Source of the DNA: Treponema sp.
GTDB lineage: Bacteria > Spirochaetota > Spirochaetia > Treponematales > Breznakiellaceae
Assembly (NCBI GenBank): GCA_031277045.1
Contig: JAISLX010000077.1
Span: 1-14,817 of the forward strand
Length of the DNA: 14,817 nt
Direction: 5' to 3'
Shown piece by piece: positions 1 to 6,313 of this stretch. The notes below the pieces were generated by a model. It saw only the letters and a program-made list of their open reading frames with translations. It was not told the DNA's origin and did not search any database. Positions within the stretch are counted from its first letter, which is position 1. Each line of letters begins with the position of its first letter. A program made the translations under genes and the position numbers.

Positions 1-450
1 GGCGATCCTTCAAAGTTTCCCATATTTCTTGTGATAGTGCGTCTGTGGAAACAGACCGGATACGGTACTATTATTTACCTGGCCTCTATAACCGGAATGG
101 ATCAGGAGATGCTTGAGGCAGCGGAAATTGACGGAGCGAATATTTGGCAGCGTATATGGCATATTACTATCGCGTATCTGCGCCCGACGATGGTGATTAT
201 GCTCCTCCTTGCCATCGGCCAAATATTCCGGGGTGATTTCGGCATGTTCTATCAAATTACAGGAAGATCGCAGCTTTTGATCGAAGCCACTGATATTATT
301 GATACCTTTGTCTACCGCTCCATGGTAAATTCTCCAAACATGGGCATGGCCGCCGCCGCCGGGTTTTATCAGAGCGTGCTGTGTTTTGTTACCGTCCTTC
401 TGGCCAATTTTGCCGTAAAGAAAATTGAGCCCGACTATACTTTATTTTAG
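1..450 (+). CDS. ABC transporter permease, LplB-like (5' end missing)
   Basis: This is the C-terminal part of an inner-membrane permease of the carbohydrate (CUT1, LplB-like) ABC importer family. The frame is open from base 1, so the true start lies before the window. The visible protein has the conserved cytoplasmic EAA loop (EAAEIDGAN followed by an aromatic-rich stretch), which docks onto the ATPase, then hydrophobic segments and the family's usual ending with DYTLF. In this family it would pair with a second permease to form the channel; that gene follows 8 bases downstream, and a binding protein comes next. The ORF could be opened at a GTG at 31, but sequence before it still reads as transporter, so that is not a real start. 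Family assignment is firm; the substrate cannot be told from the sequence. Confidence 0.9.
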   Translation, partial: GDPSKFPIFLVIVRLWKQTGYGTIIYLASITGMDQEMLEAAEIDGANIWQRIWHITIAYLRPTMVIMLLLAIGQIFRGDFGMFYQITGRSQLLIEATDIIDTFVYRSMVNSPNMGMAAAAGFYQSVLCFVTVLLANFAVKKIEPDYTLF

Positions 451-458
451 GGGGCCCC

Positions 459-1373
459 ATGAGCGCGATAACCGCCGCCAAAAGGCAAAAAATTACCGCC
501 GACCGGATCGGTTTTTATATTGCGGGTTATATTCTGCTCTTTGCCTTTGCTTTTATATGCCTTATGCCTTTTTACCTGACCCTGGTAAATTCTTTTGTTG
601 ACGAAGGCACTATTATCCGGGAAGGGTATTATTTTTACCCCAGAAATTTTTCTTTTGAGGGTTATGGTATGCTGTTAAAAAATCCGGCCCATATCATCAA
701 CTCTTATAAGATCACCGTCTTTGTAACGGCCATTGGCACTTTTACCGCCCTGCTTTTAGTGACAATGGCCGGTTTTGTCCTGAGCCGGCGGGATTTTTAT
801 TACCGCAACCCGGTAAGCTTTTTCTTTTATTTTACGACTCTTTTTAACGGCGGTCTTGTGCCGTATTATATTCTTTGTACACGGACTCTGCATTTTACCA
901 ATAACATTGTCGCTTTGATAATCCCAAGCCTGTTTTCGGTCTGGAATATGATCATTACAAAAAACTATTTTAAATCGATCCCGTTTGAAATCATCGAATC
1001 GGCGAAGATAGACGGTGCCAATGATTTTACGGTGTATTTTCGCCTTATGCTGCCGATTTGTACGCCGCTCCTCGCGACGATAGGCCTGTTTACCGCGCTG
1101 GCGTACTGGAACGATTGGTATAACTGCATGCTCTTTATCAACACCCGCCGGCAGGATTTGTATACCCTGCAATATTATCTGCAAAATCTGCTTAACAGCG
1201 CCCAGGCGATGCAGCGTATCGCCGAGAAATCGGGACTGCCGCTGATCACGGTGCCAATGGAAAGCATGAAGATGGCGATGACGGTTGTCGCCACCGGACC
1301 TATGCTTATGGCATATCCATTCGTGCAGAAATATTTTGTTAAGGGATTAACGATAGGGTCGGTTAAGGGCTGA
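459..1373 (+). CDS. ABC transporter permease, YtcP/AraQ-like
   Basis: This is the second permease of a CUT1-type sugar or oligosaccharide importer, 304 residues, full length for the family. About six hydrophobic segments are visible (near residues 17-41, 82-108, 118-138, 149-165, 203-220 and 280-292). The EAA-type coupling loop lies at about 178-199 (IESAKIDGAND, then LMLP). The ATG at 459 follows the previous stop by 8 bases with only a weak G-rich ribosome site, so translation is probably coupled to the upstream permease. No ATPase gene is present; importers of the LplB/YtcP type often use a shared ATPase encoded elsewhere, which is general knowledge and not seen here. The gene is richer in A and T than those after 3 kb. 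Confidence 0.92.
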   Translation: MSAITAAKRQKITADRIGFYIAGYILLFAFAFICLMPFYLTLVNSFVDEGTIIREGYYFYPRNFSFEGYGMLLKNPAHIINSYKITVFVTAIGTFTALLLVTMAGFVLSRRDFYYRNPVSFFFYFTTLFNGGLVPYYILCTRTLHFTNNIVALIIPSLFSVWNMIITKNYFKSIPFEIIESAKIDGANDFTVYFRLMLPICTPLLATIGLFTALAYWNDWYNCMLFINTRRQDLYTLQYYLQNLLNSAQAMQRIAEKSGLPLITVPMESMKMAMTVVATGPMLMAYPFVQKYFVKGLTIGSVKG

Positions 1374-1454
1374 TGGCAGGGGCTAAGGGCGGATAGTTCA
1401 TTTGGGTTCTAAACACTGAAAAGTGTACACCACATATTTTTTGGAGGTAGAAAG
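1374..1454 (+). promoter_or_regulatory. Leader between permease and binding-protein genes, with small hairpin and strong RBS
   Basis: This 81-base spacer holds a small 5-bp hairpin with a GAAA loop (1413-1426) and the strong GGAGG at 1443-1447. Small hairpins upstream of binding-protein genes can stabilise the downstream message, so that more binding protein than permease is made. That role is an inference. I see no clear separate promoter here. Confidence 0.35.
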
Positions 1455-3008
1455 ATGAAAAAGATGGGAATGGTTGCATTGGCTTGTTTGATTGCCGTCT
1501 CTGCTTTTGCCGGCGGCGGCAAGGCCCCGGGGAAAACATCCGCCGGCGGGTTTAAAGCTTCGGGGATTTATGAAAAATATGATCTTGCCCAGCCTAAAAC
1601 GATTTATGTTTATATGCTGGGCGATCCCGCCAAAGACATAGATGAAATTATGGACATGGCTAACACTCAGTATTTCAAACCCCTGCTCAATACGGAAGTG
1701 ATACTGACCTTTATCACCTGGGCGGAACTTACCGACAAGTACCCCCTGGTCCTCGCATCGGGCGAAGATGTAGATATTATCCATGCGGCGCCATGGAATA
1801 ACTACGAACAGGAAGTGGCAAAAGGATCTTTCCGTGCGCTCACGGACCAGTTTATTCAGGAATGGATGCCGGCGACCTGGGTTTCCCAGCCGAAAATTTC
1901 CTGGTATCAGGCGCGGAGCGGCGGAAAAGTGTACGCCGTTCCCGCGGCCGACATTAACGTGGAATACAAGTTCCCCGTTATCCGTGACGATCTTCGTACC
2001 AAGTACAACCTGCCGGAACTTAAAAATTGGAATGATCTTCGCAATTATGTTTACACGGTGGCGTCCAGGGAAACCGGCATCCAGGCTTACGCGGCCCCCG
2101 CCAGTACCGTAGAGTTGATGTGGACTTATCTGGAAGCGCAAAATGTAAAGGCGTCTTCCGGCCCGATTTATTATGTGTGGGATATGAGCGGTAAGAAGGA
2201 CGCCAGGCCCGAGGATCTTTATTTTCTGTATACCAGCCCCTGGTATAAACAATACACCTTGGAAATGGCGGATTGGGCGGCCCACAATGTGTGGAGCAAG
2301 AACGTGATGAACAACACCATTCCCCAGCGGGACAGTTTTGTACAGGGCAAGAGCGCTTCGATGTATTGGAACGGTTCGGTGTTTGACGCGGGTAAGGAAA
2401 TGGCTAAGAACGGCCTGGGTACGCCGGGTTATTATGATCTTTCTCCGGCAACGCCTTCCAATGCGGAAGTGTACAGCAATAATATGTTTGCCATTACCAG
2501 CGCTTCGAAGAATCCCGAGCGCGCGGCCCTTGTTCTTGATCTTATGAAGAACAATATTCCACTGCAAAATTTGCTTATGGCCGGAGTTGAAGGGCGGCAT
2601 TATGTCTTGACAGGGGAGAATTCGGCCACCGATGGCCCTGAGTCTGCGGATTATGCCTGGGATAACTGGACATGGGCTCTGCGTAGTCCCAAACGGCTGC
2701 AGAGAAGCTATGCCCCCGATACGGATCCCCGGCGGATCGAGATGGAAAACGCCTTTACCGCAAAACTTTGGCAGCCCCTAATGGACGGTTTCCGGGTTGA
2801 TACCGGCGCTTTCAACACCGAATGGACCATTATCTCGTCGTTGATCGAAGAATATAACAACAGTTTCCAGTGCGGCGTCTTTGGCGGTCAAACCTCCGCA
2901 AAGTATGATGAATTTACCGCCAAGCTTAAAGCCGCCGGTATTGACAAAGTAACGCAGGCATTCAAGACCCAATACGCCGCTTTCCTGAAGGAGATTCAGT
3001 CTAACTAG
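1455..3008 (+). CDS. ABC transporter extracellular solute-binding protein
   Basis: This is a periplasmic solute-binding protein of the carbohydrate ABC importer type, 517 residues, which would deliver substrate to the two permeases encoded upstream. A strong GGAGG lies at 1443-1447, 7 bases before the ATG. The signal peptide is residues 1-19, with probable cleavage after AFA and before GGG; there is no convincing lipobox, since Cys11 lies inside the hydrophobic core with a poor context. The mature part has the usual two-lobe layout, with many Trp and Tyr residues that suit sugar binding. The C-terminal part (EYNNSF to LKAAGIDKV) resembles the DUF3502-type ending of LipO/YtcQ-like binding proteins; this is recognition by eye. 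A perfect hairpin starts directly after the stop codon. The substrate is unknown. Confidence 0.92.
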   Translation: MKKMGMVALACLIAVSAFAGGGKAPGKTSAGGFKASGIYEKYDLAQPKTIYVYMLGDPAKDIDEIMDMANTQYFKPLLNTEVILTFITWAELTDKYPLVLASGEDVDIIHAAPWNNYEQEVAKGSFRALTDQFIQEWMPATWVSQPKISWYQARSGGKVYAVPAADINVEYKFPVIRDDLRTKYNLPELKNWNDLRNYVYTVASRETGIQAYAAPASTVELMWTYLEAQNVKASSGPIYYVWDMSGKKDARPEDLYFLYTSPWYKQYTLEMADWAAHNVWSKNVMNNTIPQRDSFVQGKSASMYWNGSVFDAGKEMAKNGLGTPGYYDLSPATPSNAEVYSNNMFAITSASKNPERAALVLDLMKNNIPLQNLLMAGVEGRHYVLTGENSATDGPESADYAWDNWTWALRSPKRLQRSYAPDTDPRRIEMENAFTAKLWQPLMDGFRVDTGAFNTEWTIISSLIEEYNNSFQCGVFGGQTSAKYDEFTAKLKAAGIDKVTQAFKTQYAAFLKEIQSN

Positions 3009-3009
3009 A

Positions 3010-3043
3010 GTTTGTCCATAATGTGTCTACATTATGGACAAAC
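3010..3043. terminator. Perfect 14-bp hairpin between convergent genes
   Basis: Arms at 3010-3023 and 3030-3043 pair perfectly over 14 bp, with a 6-base loop. The left arm starts one base after the stop of the binding-protein gene, and the right arm ends 12 bases from the ribonuclease HII stop on the other strand. It could therefore serve both convergent genes. Neither strand has a T-tract after the stem, so it is not a classical intrinsic terminator. A dispersed palindromic repeat or an mRNA 3'-end stabiliser is an alternative. Confidence 0.6.
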
Positions 3044-3055
3044 CTCCTTGAAAAA

Positions 3056-3682
3056 CTAGCTCGCCGTACCTTTTACCGCGAAGCTTAAACGCTGGATCGG
3101 CGAGGGGCCGTGGCGGAGTACCGCCTCCCGGTGGGCCCTGGTGGGGTAGCCTTTGTGAATCTCGTAACCGTATTCTGGATAGACGGCGCCGTAAAGTTCC
3201 ATGACGCGGTCGCGCTGTGTTTTGGCGAGAACGGATGCGGCCATTACGGCGGGGACGGAGGCGTCGGCCTTTACCAGGGCTTCCGCCTCAATGGGGAGTT
3301 CCGGCGTGTAAAGACCGTCCACTATCGCCCGTAAAGGCGACGCCTGCAAAGGCGATGTCTTTACGGGCGGCGACCCGCCCGTAACCGGCGGGGTGAGGAA
3401 GCGGGGGTACCGGAAAACCAGGTCTTCCCAGGCCCGCTCCATCGCCAGCAGGCTTGAGCGCAGAATGTTGATCCGGTCAATCTCGGCGGCGGAGGCCCAG
3501 CCGATGCCCCACGCCAGGGACTGTTTCAGGATGACAAGCCGGGCCTCTTCCCGTTTTTTTGGGGAAAGTTTTTTTGAATCCCCCAGCAATTCCACAGGAA
3601 AATCAGGCGGCAGTATGACCGCGGCGGCGCAGACCGGCCCCGCCAGGGGTCCCCTCCCCGCCTCGTCAAAACCACATATCAC
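3056..3682 (-). CDS. rnhB: Ribonuclease HII with in-frame insertion
   Basis: Ribonuclease HII cuts the RNA strand of RNA-DNA hybrids and single ribonucleotides left in DNA. The family motifs are present: DEAGRG with Asp6 and Glu7 at the N-terminus, VDG with Asp122, the stretch around ASVLAKTQRD with Asp158, and HKGYPT near the C-terminus. These give the four expected acidic active-site residues. The start is uncertain: a TTG at 3688 is only 2 bases after AGAGG, while the GTG at 3682 is 8 bases after it, so I chose the GTG (208 residues). Residues of about 96-119, between the helix ending in FRYPRF and the strand carrying Asp122, form an extra Pro/Ser/Gly-rich segment that bacterial relatives I know lack; it is encoded by a palindromic element. 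The gene follows the phosphoribosyltransferase gene by about 33-39 bases and is probably the last of its operon. Confidence 0.93.
   Translation of the reverse strand: MICGFDEAGRGPLAGPVCAAAVILPPDFPVELLGDSKKLSPKKREEARLVILKQSLAWGIGWASAAEIDRINILRSSLLAMERAWEDLVFRYPRFLTPPVTGGSPPVKTSPLQASPLRAIVDGLYTPELPIEAEALVKADASVPAVMAASVLAKTQRDRVMELYGAVYPEYGYEIHKGYPTRAHREAVLRHGPSPIQRLSFAVKGTAS
3326..3384. repeat. Compound palindromic element inside rnhB
   Basis: The 9-base unit CGCCCGTAA occurs at 3326-3334 and 3376-3384, and its reverse complement at 3361-3369. Bases 3326-3369 fold as a long hairpin: 11 perfect pairs (3326-3336 with 3359-3369), then three pairs (two G-T, one C-G), an A-A mismatch, and 5 pairs closed by a GCAA loop. 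A second, competing hairpin has a perfect 10-bp stem (3361-3370 with 3375-3384) and a CGAC loop. The element encodes residues of about 100-119 of ribonuclease HII and keeps its frame. I saw no second copy in this window. Confidence 0.8.
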
Positions 3683-3721
3683 GGCCAAAACCTCTAAAAA
3701 TTCCGGCGGAAAAAGGCGCCG

Positions 3722-4339
3722 TCATTTCGAACCTGACGGATTGATAATTCCCAGAGTTTCCCGCAGTTCACCGTCGGCGGCGTAGTAATACTGTTCAAGC
3801 TCATCGTCTTTAAGTCCGACCAGTTCGTGGCTCATATAATGAATCCAGCGGGGTTCATCGCGCACCGAAAGCTCGTGCTTGCGGCAGTAGTAATCAGGCT
3901 GGATAGGAAGCTGGCGGGGCTTGTCGTAAAAGTATTTGTAATCGTGAACCGCTGTCTTCAAATCGCGGCGTGGTATTCCATGCTCCAAAAAAATCCCCGC
4001 CAGAAAATTTATTGTGCGCCCTGAATCAAATATGTCGTCTACCAGCAGCACTTTGTCCCCGGTTCTTAGGTGGGCGGGATCGTAGGTCCAGCCTTCCACA
4101 GTAATTTTGTCCTGGGCCATCACGTCCGAATAGGAGCGGGCCACCACGGCGGCGTAGTATACCGGACGCTCCCCTTTTCGGACTACTTTAAAATACTCGC
4201 TGATCACGTTTCCCAAAAGGGCGCCGCCCCGCAGGGACACGTAGATTACATCGGGAATAAACCCGTCCTGATATATCCGGCGGGCAAGTTTAAGAGCATT
4301 ATTCCGCACCGTATCGCAGGGTAGAAATTCTTTTTTCAC
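3722..4339 (-). CDS. Purine phosphoribosyltransferase-like protein (Hpt1/xanthine-guanine type)
   Basis: This 205-residue protein belongs to the type I phosphoribosyltransferases, which join a base to PRPP; its general look is that of a hypoxanthine or xanthine-guanine salvage enzyme. The PRPP-binding motif is clear at residues 97-109 (VLLVDDIFDSGRT, acidic pair Asp101-Asp102), and the pyrophosphate loop is at about 35-43 (SLRGGALLG). The C-terminal part is longer than in a minimal enzyme and ends in an acidic, Tyr-rich tail (about 175-190). The start is a GTG at 4339 that overlaps the TGA of the upstream oxidoreductase gene by four bases (GTGA), which points to translational coupling. The exact base it uses, or whether it is a regulator, cannot be decided from the sequence. 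Confidence 0.8.
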   Translation of the reverse strand: MKKEFLPCDTVRNNALKLARRIYQDGFIPDVIYVSLRGGALLGNVISEYFKVVRKGERPVYYAAVVARSYSDVMAQDKITVEGWTYDPAHLRTGDKVLLVDDIFDSGRTINFLAGIFLEHGIPRRDLKTAVHDYKYFYDKPRQLPIQPDYYCRKHELSVRDEPRWIHYMSHELVGLKDDELEQYYYAADGELRETLGIINPSGSK

Positions 4340-5325
4340 CGTTCCCCCGGATACCGCAGACCGCCCTGAGCGCGGATTTGATCCAGGGTTTCCATGATCA
4401 CAAGGGATTCGGAAAGGCTCATGGTTTCACTTTCCAGTTTCCCCGCCCTAAGACAGTTCATTACTTCCTCCGCCTCGTAGTTATACCCGTTGGATAAAAA
4501 ATCAGGTTCGTAATGGTACTTGTAACGGCCGTACAACTGAAGATCCGCGCTGTGGGAAAATACAAAATCCGGCAGATGGATCTGACCGCGGGTTCCGTAT
4601 ATCCAGCCGTCGTTTACCCCGGCGGTGCTGATGGCGGCGCTGAGGCAGGCCATTTTGGGCCCCCCGTAGGAAAGCAGGGCGGAAACTTCCTCGTCAACCC
4701 CTGTTTCCCCGCGGTACATCATGGAGGTAACGGCCTCCGGTTTTTTTCCGCCGAACACAAAAGAAGCCAGGGAAACGGGGTACACACCGGCGTCAAGAAG
4801 GGCCCCTCCCCCCAGTTCAATATTGTAAACCCGTCCCTGGGGATTGAACGGGGCGGAAAAACAAAAATTGGCCTGTACTATCCGTACTTCGCCAATGATG
4901 CCGGAATTAAGCCATTCCCTAATCTTGACAAGAGGCGGTACAAAACGGGTCCACATGGCCTCCATAAAAAATACCTTGCCGGCCCGGGCCAGGGCGATCA
5001 TTTCCGACAGCTCCGCGGCGTTGAGGCTTACCGGTTTCTCGCAGAGTACCGCCTTTTTAGCCCGAAAAGCGGCCAGAGCTATTTCCTTATGGGCAACATG
5101 GGGGACGCCGATGTAGACCACATCTACCGAAGTATCTTCCAGCATTTCCCGGTAATCGCCATAGGCTTTGTCAAAACCGTATTCGGCGGCAAACGTTTCC
5201 GCCCGTTCCCGGTTCCGGGAAGCCGCCGCGTACAGGCGGGCCCCCTTCGCGCTCCGCAGCCCCATGACAAAACGGTTGCTAATTCCCCCGGTTCCCACTA
5301 TTCCCCAATTAATTGTGTCCCTCAT
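4336..5325 (-). CDS. Gfo/Idh/MocA-family NAD(P)-dependent oxidoreductase
   Basis: This 329-residue soluble dehydrogenase belongs to the Gfo/Idh/MocA family, which oxidises or reduces sugars, inositols and related diols. The N-terminal Rossmann fold has the dinucleotide-binding GTGGIS at residues 11-16. The family signature CEKPVS is at 95-100, with Lys97 as the usual catalytic lysine. The C-terminal domain has GGGALLDAG at 172-180, followed by VYP, in the arrangement seen in dihydrodiol dehydrogenase-like members. The ATG at 5325 has a good GGAGAGG site just upstream. It lies 43 bases after the rhomboid gene and overlaps the next gene by 4 bases. The substrate is unknown, and nothing in this operon identifies it. 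Confidence 0.9.
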   Translation of the reverse strand: MRDTINWGIVGTGGISNRFVMGLRSAKGARLYAAASRNRERAETFAAEYGFDKAYGDYREMLEDTSVDVVYIGVPHVAHKEIALAAFRAKKAVLCEKPVSLNAAELSEMIALARAGKVFFMEAMWTRFVPPLVKIREWLNSGIIGEVRIVQANFCFSAPFNPQGRVYNIELGGGALLDAGVYPVSLASFVFGGKKPEAVTSMMYRGETGVDEEVSALLSYGGPKMACLSAAISTAGVNDGWIYGTRGQIHLPDFVFSHSADLQLYGRYKYHYEPDFLSNGYNYEAEEVMNCLRAGKLESETMSLSESLVIMETLDQIRAQGGLRYPGER

Positions 5326-5356
5326 ATAAAACCTCTCCGTGTTTCGCGTTGAGGCG

Positions 5357-5383
5357 CGGCAGGCCGGATTATAACGGCAGGCC
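5357..5383. repeat. 9-bp direct repeat flanking a TATAAT-like box
   Basis: CGGCAGGCC occurs at 5357-5365 and 5375-5383, an 18-base period. The 9 bases between them include, on the minus strand, a perfect TATAAT (5368-5373) that also holds the TAA stop of the rhomboid gene. There is no good -35 box at the usual distance. This might be an operator around a weak internal promoter for the oxidoreductase gene, or chance. Confidence 0.3.
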
Positions 5384-5971
5384 CGTCTCCGCCCGTTCTT
5401 TTTTCTTTCCCGTCCGGGGCCTTAAAAAACCAAAAAGGCCGCCGATAAACCCCCCCACGATGTGGGCGAATTCGGAGATGTTGTTGGAGGCAAAGGAGTT
5501 AAGAACCTCCCGCCCCAGGTAGAGAATTAGAATCAGAATAAAAGTCAGCGGAATTTCCCCCGCGGTAAAATTGGTAAAAGACGCCAGCAGGATCATCATG
5601 AACACTACCCCGCTTGCCCCCAGGAGGCCCGTACTGAAAAAAGTTATATTGAGAAAACCGGTTACCACAGCGGTAATGAGGATCATGATCAAAAGATGAA
5701 AGGAGCCGTAGTATTCTTCCAGAATGGGGCCGATTAGCAGGATGATCATAAAATTGGAAACCAGGTGGGACCAGCCGGCGTGGCCGGCGACATGGGTAAA
5801 CAGGGTGAGCCAGCAGCGCGGACTGGCCGGATTAAAGCCGCCCCTGCCGGGAACGGAAAACCAGCGTTCCTCCAGGGGATAAAAACGAAACAGGGTCTGG
5901 GAGAGGAGCAGGGTCAGCGCGCTGACAAAGGCAAAGCTTAGCACCGCGGGGGCGTTGTACTTGATCCGCAT
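5369..5971 (-). CDS. Rhomboid-family intramembrane serine protease
   Basis: Rhomboids cut transmembrane segments of other proteins inside the membrane. From the ATG at 5971 the protein has 200 residues and about six hydrophobic helices. It has the core rhomboid motifs: HAGWSHLVSN (His64, His69, Asn73, matching the His-x-x-x-Asn oxyanion helix), GASG with the catalytic Ser120, and FAHIVGG with the catalytic His170, followed by a glycine-rich last helix. A charged tail (RPRTGKKKERAE) ends the protein in the cytoplasm. An upstream TTG at 6007 would add 12 residues, but it falls on the proposed -35 box, so I prefer the ATG, which has no proper ribosome site and sits 7 bases after a perfect TATAAT. 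It heads a likely operon with the oxidoreductase, phosphoribosyltransferase and ribonuclease HII genes. Confidence 0.9.
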   Translation of the reverse strand: MRIKYNAPAVLSFAFVSALTLLLSQTLFRFYPLEERWFSVPGRGGFNPASPRCWLTLFTHVAGHAGWSHLVSNFMIILLIGPILEEYYGSFHLLIMILITAVVTGFLNITFFSTGLLGASGVVFMMILLASFTNFTAGEIPLTFILILILYLGREVLNSFASNNISEFAHIVGGFIGGLFGFLRPRTGKKKERAETGLPL

Positions 5972-5978
5972 ACTCCGG

Positions 5979-6007
5979 ATTATAGCGTCCCGGCCCGGCT
6001 TAGACAA
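5979..6007 (-). promoter_or_regulatory. Sigma-70-type promoter of the rhomboid operon, probably leaderless
   Basis: On the minus strand there is TTGTCT (6002-6007), a 17-base spacer and a perfect TATAAT (5979-5984). Seven bases separate the -10 box from the ATG at 5971, so the expected start of transcription is at or next to the start codon. This would give a leaderless or almost leaderless mRNA. Confidence 0.65.
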
Positions 6008-6127
6008 CGAAGCCGGATGTCCCGCAGGACCGCGCCGGTTATCCGGGACTTGAAAAGGAATTTGGGCGGCGGATGCCTTTTTGCCTGTATAAAAATTTGC
6101 CGGCGGGTTTATAACGCGAATATAAAG

Positions 6128-6313
6128 ATGAAAAGATGGTCTGTTATCGCTTTGACCGCGGGATTAGCGTTTTCCTTGAGCGGATGCGCTGCAAGCGGCG
6201 GAAGCAGCGGCGGGGGAGGCGGTTTTATGTGGTTTTCAGCGGCAGTTATCCGGAAACCGCGGTTTCCGGATAACTGCGTCAGGGTTCGGTCAGGGTCTGT
6301 GGATTCAGGATAA
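6128..6313 (+). CDS. Possible small Gly/Ser-rich lipoprotein
   Basis: This is a 61-residue ORF with a good lipoprotein signal: charged MKRW, a hydrophobic core and the lipobox LSGC with Cys20, followed by a Ser/Gly-rich linker (about 24-33) and FMWF. Such short lipoproteins are common in spirochaetes. The evidence against it is real: no clear ribosome site is present, the best -10-like box (TATAAA, 6121-6126) is too close to the ATG, the C-terminal third is read through a 36-bp perfect palindrome, and the last 35 bases overlap the convergent P83/P100 gene. The true gene may once have ended near FMWF and been extended by the palindrome. I do not recognise a function. The 120 bases before it (6008-6127) hold only the divergent rhomboid promoter. 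Confidence 0.4.
   Translation: MKRWSVIALTAGLAFSLSGCAASGGSSGGGGGFMWFSAAVIRKPRFPDNCVRVRSGSVDSG
6242..6277. terminator. 36-bp perfect palindrome after the P83/P100 gene
   Basis: The two 18-base halves are exact reverse complements, with the centre between 6259 and 6260 and no spacer. On the minus strand it starts one base after the TGA (6279-6281) of the P83/P100 gene, so it is well placed as that gene's 3' end. No T-tract follows on either strand. A cruciform, a binding site for a dimeric protein, or a dispersed repeat are other possibilities. Confidence 0.6.

Noticed and set aside
1398..2600. Minus-strand 400-residue ORF opposite the solute-binding protein gene
   Set aside because: The plus strand encodes a complete binding protein with signal peptide and ribosome site; the minus reading shows no recognisable domain.
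3393..3785. Plus-strand ORF opposite the start of the ribonuclease HII gene
   Set aside because: It is a low-complexity Arg/Ser-rich shadow with no domain; the minus strand holds a conserved enzyme with all active-site residues.
6097..6126. Promoter TTGCCG, 18 bases, TATAAA before the small lipoprotein
   Set aside because: The -10 box ends one base before the ATG, so transcription would start after the start codon. It cannot serve the ORF as drawn and may be chance.
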